In this document: piece by piece, positions 18,157 to 28,762 of the stretch | How positions within the stretch are numbered: the stretch's first letter is position 1 | How the letters are laid out: every line of letters begins with the position of its first letter | DNA from: Tersicoccus mangrovi | GTDB lineage: Bacteria; Actinomycetota; Actinomycetes; Actinomycetales; Micrococcaceae | Length of the DNA stretch: 64,000 nucleotides | Direction of reading: 5' to 3' | Assembly (NCBI RefSeq): GCF_036881825.1 | Contig: NZ_JBAJMW010000001.1 | Location: 496,001-560,000, forward strand | Notes under the pieces: model-generated | Databases searched by the model: none | What the model saw: only the letters and a program-made list of their open reading frames with translations | What the model was told of the DNA's origin: nothing | Position numbers and translations under genes: made by a program

Positions 18157-18462
18157 GTGAGCGAACCCACTGGTCAGGACCGCCCGATCGCGGACGAGGA
18201 GGGCCTCGCCGACCCGTCGGGGATCGCTGCCGACGCCGCAGGATCGGTGCCGGAGATCACCGATCCGGACGCCGTGGCGCTGCCCGAGCCGGAGCTCGGG
18301 GACCCGGTGCTCTCGGCGGAGGTGGAGGACGAGGACGTGCGTTCAGCCCTGGCCGAGGCGAGCGCCGTGGAGGGCGAGGCGCAGCGGGCCAGCGACGAGG
18401 TCGGTGGCGCGCCGGGCTCCGGCCGGGACATCGACGCCGACCCGACGTCGGGGCCGCAGTAG
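18157..18462 (+). CDS. Small acidic hypothetical protein
   Basis: 101 aa from GTG 18157, chosen because GGAGAAGGGA lies about 9 nt upstream; in-frame ATG 18121 is an alternative. The protein is very acidic and low in complexity (many D, E, A, P, S; key stretch EPELGDPVLSAEVEDEDV), lacks hydrophobic segments and cysteines, and shows no domain I recognise. It is likely disordered. Codon use fits a real high-GC gene, but homology evidence is lacking. Confidence 0.5.
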   Translation: MSEPTGQDRPIADEEGLADPSGIAADAAGSVPEITDPDAVALPEPELGDPVLSAEVEDEDVRSALAEASAVEGEAQRASDEVGGAPGSGRDIDADPTSGPQ

Positions 18463-18536
18463 GGAGTCGCGTTCGGGGGTGACCCGCCGCCCGCGCGCCG
18501 ACGAGTTCTGTCGGTGGCGGCTGGTTGAGTGAGGTC

Positions 18537-20297
18537 ATGGAAGCACCCACGGCGCCGACGACTCGACCCCTCGATGGTGCGGTCACGCCGGTGCTGCCGG
18601 GTCTGGTCGACACGGTGATGGCCGTCGCCGCGGCGGCGTCCTCCGCGCCCTGCGCGGCTTCGACCGGGCACGGCGCTGACCCGACGTCGTGGGTGGCTCG
18701 GCTCACCGGGGCCCGCGACGCGGAAGTCGGGTTGGAGCAGACCATCGGAGCCCTCGAGGACGTCCGCCGGCTCGAGTCGTGGGCCACCGCGACCAAGCAC
18801 CGGCTCGTCCTGACCGCCATGGATGCCGCTCGCGCGGAGCACGAATGGTGGATCGACGGCCATCCGCACGCGTTCGACGACGCCGATGCACCGGGGCTGC
18901 CGCGTGCCGAACGGCTCGCGATCGCCGACCGGTCCGGTATCGCCGAGATCGCCGGCGTCCTGCACCTCAGTGAAGCCGCCGTCCACACGCTCCTCCTGCA
19001 GGCCGGCCAACTGACCGAGCATCTGCCGTCGACCGCCGCGGCCCTCGAGGCGGGCACCATCACGGCGAAGGCCGCCATCCACATCGCCGACGCGACCACC
19101 GAATATGCCGACCTGCTCGCCAGCAGCGGGACAGATCCGAGGACCACTGCCCGGTTCACGCAGGCGATCACGGTCACCGAGACGGTGCTTCTCGACGGAG
19201 CTGTCAGCGGTCGCACGCCCTCCTGGCTCCGCGATCGGGCTAGGCGACTGCGCGACCTGCACCACCCCCAGTCCTTCGAGCAGAGGGAGCGGGCCGCGCG
19301 CGCCTGCCGATACGTCCGCATCATGCCCGACCGGGACGGCATGGCTCATCTCACCGCGCTCCTGCCTGCCGCCACCGCCTGGTGCATCGACCAACGGCTC
19401 ACGGCGCTGGCTCGCCAGCACCGCGAGCTGGACCAGGACGGTACCGGCGGCCGCACCAACGACGACGGCGTCTGCGTCGGTGACAACAGGACTGAGGGGA
19501 CACCAGCCGGTGGAGCGGAACCGGTCGGGGAAGAGCCTGCTCGGCCGACCGTGGCACAGCTGCGGGCCGACGTGCTCGCCGGCCTGCTCGCCGGGTGCGG
19601 CGCCACGTCGCCCCCCGTCGGATCCCGGGATGGGGCGCCGCACGAGGATGCGGGTACGGCGCCGCGGGTGCTGCTGACCGTTGGCGCGGAGACCCTGCTC
19701 GGCGGCAACCGACCCGGCGTCCTCGGTGCCTTCGGTCCCATTCCCGCGGCAGCCGCGCGTGAGCTCGCGGCTCGAGCGACGTCGTTCATGCTGGGAGTCA
19801 CCGCTGCTCTCGATGCCTCCCAGGGGTGGAACGGTTCTATCGACGCGCGCGTGCTGCCGGTCGTCGCCACGGACAGCGGCCAGTACCGGATCCCGGCCGC
19901 CCTCCGCCGGGCACTGGCCGTCCGGGACGGCACGTGCCGGTTCCCCGGCTGCCGCCGGAACGCCGCCGGCTGCGATCTCGACCATGTCGTCGCCTGGGTC
20001 GACGGCGGAGCCACCACCGCGGAGAATCTGGCGCACCTGTGCCGCCGGCATCACGTCCTCAAGCACCACTCGGGCTGGACGGTCACGATGGCCGCCCCGC
20101 ACACCGGCCCGCCGGGGGAGAGTGCGACGACCGTTCATGGCTACGGCCAGGTCACCGCACGATCGGCGCCCGAAGCCGCATCCACTCACCGCGGCGAGCA
20201 GTACGCGAGTGGGCACCTCGTCTGGACGTCGCCGGCCGGACGCCGTTACGCGACCGAGCCCGACGGTGTCGAGATCGACGGCCCCGCCCCGTTCTGA
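18537..20297 (+). CDS. DUF222 / 13E12-repeat HNH endonuclease-like protein
   Basis: 586 aa from ATG 18537 (a TTG four codons upstream is also possible). The N-terminal two-thirds is the helical DUF222 domain; the C-terminus has an HNH motif: CRFPGCRRNAAGCDLDHVVAW followed by GGATTAENLAHLCRRHHVLKH, with zinc-type cysteines, the DH pair and the terminal H. These multicopy actinobacterial proteins are widespread and their role is unresolved; mobile-element or DNA-repair links have been suggested. A Gly/Glu/Pro-rich linker sits around residues 305-345. Confidence 0.88.
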   Translation: MEAPTAPTTRPLDGAVTPVLPGLVDTVMAVAAAASSAPCAASTGHGADPTSWVARLTGARDAEVGLEQTIGALEDVRRLESWATATKHRLVLTAMDAARAEHEWWIDGHPHAFDDADAPGLPRAERLAIADRSGIAEIAGVLHLSEAAVHTLLLQAGQLTEHLPSTAAALEAGTITAKAAIHIADATTEYADLLASSGTDPRTTARFTQAITVTETVLLDGAVSGRTPSWLRDRARRLRDLHHPQSFEQRERAARACRYVRIMPDRDGMAHLTALLPAATAWCIDQRLTALARQHRELDQDGTGGRTNDDGVCVGDNRTEGTPAGGAEPVGEEPARPTVAQLRADVLAGLLAGCGATSPPVGSRDGAPHEDAGTAPRVLLTVGAETLLGGNRPGVLGAFGPIPAAAARELAARATSFMLGVTAALDASQGWNGSIDARVLPVVATDSGQYRIPAALRRALAVRDGTCRFPGCRRNAAGCDLDHVVAWVDGGATTAENLAHLCRRHHVLKHHSGWTVTMAAPHTGPPGESATTVHGYGQVTARSAPEAASTHRGEQYASGHLVWTSPAGRRYATEPDGVEIDGPAPF

Positions 20298-20487
20298 GCG
20301 GCGAACGCCGGTATCCAGGTGACGGCCGACGCAAGACCACCTGCCGTGTACGCCAGCCCCTGTTCGTCGCCACACGCCATCGACAGCCGGCCGACGCAAC
20401 GTCGACCCACGTCGGATGCAACCCTGTCCCCGCGGGGCGTACGCTCGATCGGAATGCACAGCACACTGATGAAGGCAGGGAACTGAC
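20298..20487 (+). other. 190-bp intergenic region upstream of aldo/keto reductase
   Basis: No gene seen. TACGCT (20440-20445) is a candidate -10 about 43 bp before the ATG, and AAGGCAGGG serves as ribosome site. Confidence 0.35.
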
Positions 20488-21456
20488 ATGGAGTACACCC
20501 GTCTCGGCAGCACCGGTCTCGAGGTCTCCCGGATCGCGCTCGGCTGCATGAGCTTCGGCGAGCCGGATCGCGGCAACCACTCGTGGAGTCTGCCCGAGGA
20601 CGAGAGCCGCACCCTGATCAAGCAGGCCGTCGATGCCGGGATCACCTTCTTCGACACCGCCAACGTCTACTCGGCGGGCAGCAGCGAGGAGATCGTCGGT
20701 CGCGCTCTGGCCGACTTCACCGACCGCGACACCGTCGTCCTCGCCACCAAGGTCCACGGCCGCATGCACGAAGGGCCCAACGGCGCGGGCCTGTCCCGCA
20801 AGGCGATCATGGCCCAGCTCGACGCGAGCCTCCGCCGCCTCGGCACCGACTGGGTCGACCTCTATCAGATCCACCGCTGGGACCCTCACACGCCCATCGA
20901 GGAGACCATGGAGGCTCTCCACGACGTCGTGAAGTCCGGCAAGGCCCGCTACCTCGGCGCCTCCTCCATGTGGGCGTGGCAGTTCGCCAAGGCCCAGGAG
21001 GTAGCCCGCGCCAACGGCTGGACCCCCTTCGTCTCGATGCAGGACCACTACAACCTGCTCAACCGCGAGGAAGAGCGCGAGATGTACCCGCTCTGCGAGG
21101 ACCAGGGCGTCGGCGTCATCCCCTGGAGCCCCCTCGCCCGCGGCCGTCTCGCCCGCCCCTGGGACACCGACACCGAGCGCTCCGCCACGGACGAGTTCGG
21201 CAAGCGGCTCTACCCCGAGTCGGACCGCCCGATCGTCGACGCCGTCAGTGCCGTCGCCGAGCGCCAGGGCGTCTCCCGCGCCCAGGTCGCCCTCGCCTGG
21301 GTGCTCCGCAACCCCGTGGTGACCGCCCCGATCGTCGGGGCGACCAAGGCGAAGCACCTGGAGGACGCCGTCGCTTCTCTGGACGTCACGCTGACCGACG
21401 ACGACGTCGCCGAGCTCCAGGCCTCCTACACCCCGCACGAGCCCGCCGGCTTCTGA
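20488..21456 (+). CDS. Aldo/keto reductase
   Basis: 322 aa NADPH-dependent oxidoreductase of the AKR superfamily, closest in style to the YajO/AKR11 type. The catalytic tetrad is visible: Asp and Tyr in FFDTANVYSAGSSEE, Lys in VLATKVHG, His in YQIHRWD. Cofactor-binding segment VIPWSPLARGRLARPW and C-terminal APIVGATKAKHLEDAV fit. It stands alone between its own promoter and a strong terminator; natural substrate unknown. Confidence 0.88.
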   Translation: MEYTRLGSTGLEVSRIALGCMSFGEPDRGNHSWSLPEDESRTLIKQAVDAGITFFDTANVYSAGSSEEIVGRALADFTDRDTVVLATKVHGRMHEGPNGAGLSRKAIMAQLDASLRRLGTDWVDLYQIHRWDPHTPIEETMEALHDVVKSGKARYLGASSMWAWQFAKAQEVARANGWTPFVSMQDHYNLLNREEEREMYPLCEDQGVGVIPWSPLARGRLARPWDTDTERSATDEFGKRLYPESDRPIVDAVSAVAERQGVSRAQVALAWVLRNPVVTAPIVGATKAKHLEDAVASLDVTLTDDDVAELQASYTPHEPAGF

Positions 21457-21482
21457 GGCGGCCACGGCGCCACGGTCGCGCC

Positions 21483-21526
21483 ACGACGGAGCCCCCCGAC
21501 CCGATCGGGTCGAGGGGCTCCGTCGT
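21483..21526. terminator. Bidirectional hairpin between aldo/keto reductase and frnE
   Basis: A 13-bp perfect stem (ACGACGGAGCCCC / GGGGCTCCGTCGT) continues after one mismatch into CGACCC / GGGTCG with a GATC loop. It lies between convergent genes. Confidence 0.8.
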
Positions 21527-21564
21527 GAGCGGGGGCACGCAGCGAACAGGGCAGGCAGCGCCGG

Positions 21565-22284
21565 TCAGCAGCCGTCCGGTCCGCAGGCCTGGCCGTTCAG
21601 CCCACCGGTCTCGTCGGTGCCGCCGTCGGGACTGACCATGACCAGCGGGTTCGCCTCGGACCACGCGGTGCGCAGCGCCTGCTCGAACAGTTCGGCGGGC
21701 TGGGCCCCGGAGATCCCGTACGTGTCGTCGAGGACGAAGAACGGCACCCCGGTGATGCCGAGGCTCTGGGCGCGCCGGATGTCCGCGTTCACGGCGTCGG
21801 CGTAGCGCCCGGAGTCCAGCGCGGCCGTTATATCGTCCGCGGCGAGGCCTGCCTCCGTGCCGATCCGCACGAGCACCTCCCGTGAGCCGATGTCCTCACC
21901 GTGCTCGAAGTGCGCCGAGAGCAGCGCCTCCTTGACCGCCCCGGCCACCCCGTGATCGGCGGCCAGGTGGAGCAGTTCGTGGCCCGGCAGGCTGTTGGCG
22001 ACGACGACGGAGTCGAAGTCGTAGGCGAGCCCCTCCCCCGCGGCCACCTCGGTGACCTGCGCGAACATCTGGGCGACCCGGTCGGCGGGCATGCCCTTCC
22101 GCTCGCTGAGGTACTCGATCTCGCTGCCGTCGTAGTGGGCGGGCAGCGAGGGGTCGAGCTGGAAACTGTGCCAGGTGACCGTCACGTCGTCCCGGTGCTC
22201 GAAGCGGGCGAGCGCGGATTCGAAGCGGCGCTTGCCGATGTAGCACCAGGGGCAGGCGATGTCGGACCAGATGTCGATGTTCAC
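21565..22284 (-). CDS. DsbA-family oxidoreductase, FrnE-like
   Basis: 239 aa thioredoxin-fold protein with the CPWC active site (residues 11-14, SDIACPWCYIGKRRF) and the cis-Pro region GVPFFVLDDTYGISGAQP, as in the FrnE disulfide isomerase family. No signal peptide, so cytoplasmic. The C-terminus ends in CGPDGC, a second CX4C pair that may be redox active, as extra cysteines are in Deinococcus FrnE. GTG start. Same strand as DUF1992 and the VOC gene, 43 bp apart, possibly one operon. Confidence 0.88.
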   Translation of the reverse strand: MNIDIWSDIACPWCYIGKRRFESALARFEHRDDVTVTWHSFQLDPSLPAHYDGSEIEYLSERKGMPADRVAQMFAQVTEVAAGEGLAYDFDSVVVANSLPGHELLHLAADHGVAGAVKEALLSAHFEHGEDIGSREVLVRIGTEAGLAADDITAALDSGRYADAVNADIRRAQSLGITGVPFFVLDDTYGISGAQPAELFEQALRTAWSEANPLVMVSPDGGTDETGGLNGQACGPDGC

Positions 22285-22327
22285 GAACGCACCAACGCGG
22301 TCGCGCTCGCGCTCATTCCGGCTGCGC

Positions 22328-22714
22328 TCACTGCAGCTCTCGCCAGCGTGCGACCATCGCCTCGACGTCGACGACGGGTGCGATGATCCGGGACTCGCGA
22401 CTGAACCGGGACTCCACCCGGTCCTGCCGCACCCGGTGGTTGTAGTCCGTCAGGTACTCCCGCACGTCGTCCTCCCGCGTGAACCGGCCCAGCGACCCCG
22501 GGAACCCGTCGGCCTCCCGCCGCAGCTGGACGACGATGGGGGCGAGGGCGGCGGTGTCGATGTGCTCGCGCTTCATCCAGCGCTTGATCCACCACTGCGG
22601 GTCGTCCGCGTCGGAGAAGTCGAGGGGCTGGCCGGCCAACGGCAGGTCGTCGAACTCCCCGCGCTCCATCGCCTCCCGGATCCGACGCTCGGCCAGACTC
22701 TCGAACCGGTCCAT
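22328..22714 (-). CDS. DUF1992 (DnaJ homologue C28-like) protein
   Basis: 128 aa, MDRFESLAERRIREAMERG then EFDDLPLAGQPL and DDPQWWIKRWMKREH, the conserved core of the DUF1992 family (shared with eukaryotic DNAJC28 without its J domain). The ATG overlaps the stop of the upstream VOC gene by one base, so they are coupled. Biochemical role unknown. Confidence 0.82.
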   Translation of the reverse strand: MDRFESLAERRIREAMERGEFDDLPLAGQPLDFSDADDPQWWIKRWMKREHIDTAALAPIVVQLRREADGFPGSLGRFTREDDVREYLTDYNHRVRQDRVESRFSRESRIIAPVVDVEAMVARWRELQ

Positions 22715-23199
22715 CAGCCTCCGTCGCCCCGGGCCGCGGCCTCGATGGTCGCGATGTCGAGCTTCGTCATCGGCAGGAACGCCGCGGTGATGCGCTGCGC
22801 GGTCGCGGCGTCGGCGGACGCCAGCAGCTCCGTCAGCACGACGGGGGTGACCTGCCACGACAGGCCGTACCTGTCCTTGAGCCAGCCGCACTGGCTCTCC
22901 TGCCCGCCGTCAGCCGTCAGCGCCTCCCAGTAGCGGTCCACCTCGGCCTGGTCCTCGCACATGACCTGCAGGGACACGGCCTCGCTGAAGGGGAAGGCGG
23001 GGCCGCCGTTCAGGCCGGCGAAACGCCGTCCGCCCAGCTCGAACTCGACGACCATGACGTCGCCGGTGCCCGCGCTGGGGCTGTTGTCGGGGTGGTCGAC
23101 CTGGGTCAGGATCCGCGAGTCGGGGAACACGGACGTGTAGAACCGGGCGGCTTCCAGGGCCTGCCCGTCGAACCACAGGCAGGTGAGGACATCCTTCAT
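22714..23199 (-). CDS. VOC-family protein, PhnB / 3-demethylubiquinone methyltransferase-like
   Basis: 161 aa vicinal-oxygen-chelate fold protein of the PhnB type: MKDVLTCLWFDGQALEAARFY, FPDSRI, GRRFAGLNGGPAFPFSEAVSL, DRYWEAL, CGWLKDRYGLSWQVTP. Function of this subfamily is uncertain (drug or metabolite binding is often guessed). A 23-bp inverted-repeat operator lies directly upstream and is shared with another VOC operon at 36 kb. First gene of a likely VOC-DUF1992-frnE operon. Confidence 0.85.
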   Translation of the reverse strand: MKDVLTCLWFDGQALEAARFYTSVFPDSRILTQVDHPDNSPSAGTGDVMVVEFELGGRRFAGLNGGPAFPFSEAVSLQVMCEDQAEVDRYWEALTADGGQESQCGWLKDRYGLSWQVTPVVLTELLASADAATAQRITAAFLPMTKLDIATIEAAARGDGG

Positions 23200-23241
23200 G
23201 ACAGCCTCCTCGATCGGCGGGACGGCCTCGGACGGCGACCG

Positions 23242-23272
23242 CCCCCGATGTGAACGTCATTCACATCGGGGG
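23242..23272 (-). promoter_or_regulatory. Operator-like inverted repeat upstream of VOC-DUF1992
   Basis: Perfect 13-bp arms CCCCCGATGTGAA / TTCACATCGGGGG around a 5-nt centre; core CGATGTG-N9-CACATCG (23246-23268). On the minus strand TAGACT (23274-23279) lies just upstream with TTGTCC 18 nt further, so the operator covers the predicted start site. The same core and layout recurs at 36258-36280. ArsR-type repressors bind TGTGAAC-like dyads; the regulator is not in the window. Confidence 0.6.
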
Positions 23273-23282
23273 AAGTCTAGGA

Positions 23283-24329
23283 TCAGCGCGCGCCCGAGGA
23301 CAAGGGATGCGCGACGGCCGGCTGGGAGAACGCCGGGCGGGACGACGGCGTCGTCCGCCGGCTCGCCAGCGCCGCCAGGCTGACGCCGACACCGTCCTCG
23401 ATCAGCGCCGCCTGCCACGTCCACCCGAATTCTCGCTGGGCCCAGGCGCGCCAGGCCGCTCCGCCCCAGGATCCGGCCAGGGCACCGGCAGCGCCGGCGA
23501 CGACGGGGGCATCGAGCACGGAACGTTCCCGTCGGGCCAGGATCGTGGCCCCGGTCGCCCCGGACACGAGACGGCCCACGAGCGGGCCCGGGTCCAGTCG
23601 GCTCGGGGTGGCCGGCAGCTTGTCGACGACCAGCTCACCGGCGACGGCCAGTGCCGCGACCGCGCGTCCGACGCTGCGGCCGCCCGACGCCGCACCCGAG
23701 GCGCCCGCCGGACGGCCGGCGAGCACCGGCGCGGCGACGCCGAGCGAGCTGCGGATCCCGGCCGCGATCCCGAGCATGCTCGACCGGGCGATCAGTGACG
23801 CCGACGCGCGGGCCGCACGGCGACGGGAGCGCCGCTCGGCGCGCCGGAGGGTGGCGTCGGCAGGCCCGCCCGGTTCGGTGGCTGCGAGCGCGGCGCGCGT
23901 GGTGATCCCGTAGGCGAGGTGCCCGGCGACGTCGGTCGCCCAGTCCGCGGAGGACCAGGTGCGTGGGTCGCTGATGCCGAGCGCGGCCATCGGCACGTCG
24001 CTCGCCGCCATGGCCGCAGCACCGGTCAGGGCGGCGCCGGTCGGTCCCGAGAACCGCAGGCCCGCCGACCGGGCGGCGCTGGCGAGCACGCCGATCCCGA
24101 GCCCTACGGCGATGCCGCCGACGGCGCCGAGGGCGCTGCGGCGGTTGTCCCGCTCCGCTCCCCGCCCGGGGACGGCGACGCCGAGGCGGTCGAGGGCGGC
24201 CTCCACCGTCCGTCCGGGCGCCTCACTGGCGGGCCGGCCGCGCAGCACCATGTCGGCGTACGTGACGGCGTTCAGGGCGGCGGTGCCGGCGGCCCCGGCG
24301 AGGAGGCCGCGGGTCAGCGTGTTCGTCAT
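23283..24329 (-). CDS. Alanine/glycine-rich membrane protein with DUF4126-like half
   Basis: 348 aa. The N-terminal half has three or four hydrophobic segments (LAGAAGTAALNAVTYADMVL, GAVGGIAVGLGIGVLAS, GAALTGAAAMAASD, AGHLAYGITTRAAL). After a basic linker (RRAERRSRRRAARAS) the C-terminal half (GIAAGIRSSLGVAAPVLAG..., KLPATPSRLDPGPLVGRLVSGA) resembles DUF4126. It may be a fusion of two integral-membrane modules. Function unknown. Confidence 0.65.
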   Translation of the reverse strand: MTNTLTRGLLAGAAGTAALNAVTYADMVLRGRPASEAPGRTVEAALDRLGVAVPGRGAERDNRRSALGAVGGIAVGLGIGVLASAARSAGLRFSGPTGAALTGAAAMAASDVPMAALGISDPRTWSSADWATDVAGHLAYGITTRAALAATEPGGPADATLRRAERRSRRRAARASASLIARSSMLGIAAGIRSSLGVAAPVLAGRPAGASGAASGGRSVGRAVAALAVAGELVVDKLPATPSRLDPGPLVGRLVSGATGATILARRERSVLDAPVVAGAAGALAGSWGGAAWRAWAQREFGWTWQAALIEDGVGVSLAALASRRTTPSSRPAFSQPAVAHPLSSGAR

Positions 24330-24419
24330 GACGGTCCTTCCGTTGAACTACGAAGCATGCTGACCATCCTTGCACTGGATCGGTCGGAGGTGAACCGGAA
24401 GGAGGACCCGACGTCCGAC

Positions 24420-27026
<2,607 letters not shown>

Positions 27027-27062
27027 CGGGGGTCCTCTCGACGATGGGGGTGAGGTCTCAGA

Positions 27063-27083
27063 CTTGAGTCTACCCAACTCAAC
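27063..27083 (-). promoter_or_regulatory. HAIR element (HspR site) upstream of clpB
   Basis: CTTGAGT-N7-ACTCAAC matches the HspR-associated inverted repeat CTTGAGT-N7-ACTCAAG at 13 of 14 arm positions. A TAGACT -10-like hexamer on the minus strand overlaps its spacer, consistent with repression by occlusion. Confidence 0.85.
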
Positions 27084-27145
27084 CCGCGAAAGGAACGCGT
27101 GATTCCCTCATCCTCCGTCGCCGCGGGACGGCCCGGCAAGACCCG

Positions 27146-28720
27146 TCAGCGCAGCGGCCCGACCACCGATTCGACGGTCCGCAGCAGCCGGCCCGAGGCG
27201 ACGTACTCCTCGAGGTCGGCGATCTCCGGGGCCAGGAAGCGGTCGGCCCCCGGCGCGCCGATCCGGGCGGTGACGTCGGCCAGGACCGCCGCACCGGCGG
27301 GGCCGGGCTGCAGCGGGGCGCGCAGCGCGATCGCCCGGGTGGCGGCGAGCAGCTCGATGGCGAGGACGCGCCGCAGGTTGGCCACCCCCTGGCGCAGCTT
27401 GCGGGCGGCGTGCCAGCCCATCGACACGTGGTCCTCCTGCATCGCCGAGCTGGGGATGGAGTCGACGGACGCCGGCACCGCGAGTCGCTTCAGGTCCGAG
27501 ACCAGGCCCGCCTGGGTGTACTGGGCGATCATCAGGCCCGAGTCCGTGCCGGGGTCCTCGGCGAGGAAGGGCGGCAGGCCGTGGGAGCGGGCCGGGTCGA
27601 GCATCCGGTCGGTGCGGCGCTCGGCCATCGAGGCGACGTCGGCGACGGGGATGGCGAGGAAGTCCAGGACGTAGGCCACGGGGGCGCCGTGGAAGTTGCC
27701 GTTGGACGAGATGGTGCCGTCGTCGAGCACCACCGGGTTGTCGATCGCCGCGGCGAGCTCGCGCTCGACTACCTGGGTGGCGTATGCCGCGGTGTCCCGC
27801 GCCGCCCCGGCGACCTGCGGGGCGCAGCGCAGCGAGTAGGCGTCCTGGACGCGGTCGTCCCCGTACCGGTGGGAGGCGACGATCGCGGAGTCGGCGAGCA
27901 CGGCGAGCATCGTGGCGGCCGACCGGACCTGGCCGGGGTGCGGCCGCAGCGGCTCGTGCAGTTCGGGGACGAACACACGGTCGGTGCCGAGCAGCCCCTC
28001 GACCGAGAGGGCCGCGGTGATGTCGGCGACGGTGAAGAGGTCCGTCAGGTCCGCGAGGGCGAGGACGAGCTGGCCGAGCATGCCGTCCGTGCCGTTGATC
28101 AGCGCGAGACCCTCCTTCTCCTCGAGGGTCACGGGGGCGATGCCGGCCTCGGCGAGCAGCTCGGGGACGGGACGCTCGACGCCGTCGGGCCCGGTGGCCC
28201 GGCCCTCCCCCATGAGGACGAGGGCGCAGTGGGCGAGCGGCGCGAGGTCGCCCGAGCAGCCGAGGGAGCCGAACTCGTGCACCACGGGCGTGATGCCGGC
28301 GTTGAGCACGTCGATCAGCGTCTGCAGGGTCTCGAGCCGGATGCCGGTGCGCCCGGACGCGAGGGTCTTGGCCCGCAGGAACATCAAGGCACGGACCACC
28401 TCGCGCTCGACGGCCGGCCCGGCGCCCGCGGCGTGCGAGCGCACGAGCGACTTCTGCAGCCGGGTGCGCTTCTGCGGCGGGATCGGGGTGTTGGCCAGGG
28501 CGCCGAAGCCGGTCGAGATGCCGTAGACCGGCGTCGTGGACGCGGCGAGCGCGTCGATGTGGGCACGCACGGCGCGGACCCGCTCGCGGGCCTCGGGCGC
28601 GAGCTCGACCCTGGCGTCGTGCCGGGCGACGGCGACGACGTCGGCCGCGGTGGTGCCCGCGGTTCCGAGGGTGACGGGGGCCACCTGGTCGGTGGGGCGG
28701 TCGGTGGTGGTGGCGGTCAT
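27146..28720 (-). CDS. hutH: Histidine ammonia-lyase HutH
   Basis: 524 aa. Converts L-histidine to urocanate and ammonia. Family motifs YGISTGFGALANT, the MIO region GSLGCSGDLAPLAH, NGTDGM and SSNGNFHG are present. The MIO cofactor tripeptide is Cys-Ser-Gly rather than the canonical Ala-Ser-Gly; cyclisation needs only Ser-Gly chemistry and CSG occurs in some actinobacterial enzymes as I recall. ATG start with AGGAG. Last gene of hutU-hutI-hutH. Confidence 0.95.
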   Translation of the reverse strand: MTATTTDRPTDQVAPVTLGTAGTTAADVVAVARHDARVELAPEARERVRAVRAHIDALAASTTPVYGISTGFGALANTPIPPQKRTRLQKSLVRSHAAGAGPAVEREVVRALMFLRAKTLASGRTGIRLETLQTLIDVLNAGITPVVHEFGSLGCSGDLAPLAHCALVLMGEGRATGPDGVERPVPELLAEAGIAPVTLEEKEGLALINGTDGMLGQLVLALADLTDLFTVADITAALSVEGLLGTDRVFVPELHEPLRPHPGQVRSAATMLAVLADSAIVASHRYGDDRVQDAYSLRCAPQVAGAARDTAAYATQVVERELAAAIDNPVVLDDGTISSNGNFHGAPVAYVLDFLAIPVADVASMAERRTDRMLDPARSHGLPPFLAEDPGTDSGLMIAQYTQAGLVSDLKRLAVPASVDSIPSSAMQEDHVSMGWHAARKLRQGVANLRRVLAIELLAATRAIALRAPLQPGPAGAAVLADVTARIGAPGADRFLAPEIADLEEYVASGRLLRTVESVVGPLR

Positions 28721-28762
28721 GGGATTCTCCTGCGGAAGAGGGGGGGTGAGAGGGGTCGAGGT

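Noticed and set aside
18537..20297. HNH protein as proof of a mobile element or intron
   Set aside because: No flanking repeats, reverse transcriptase or integrase; 13E12 proteins are dispersed chromosomal genes in actinobacteria.
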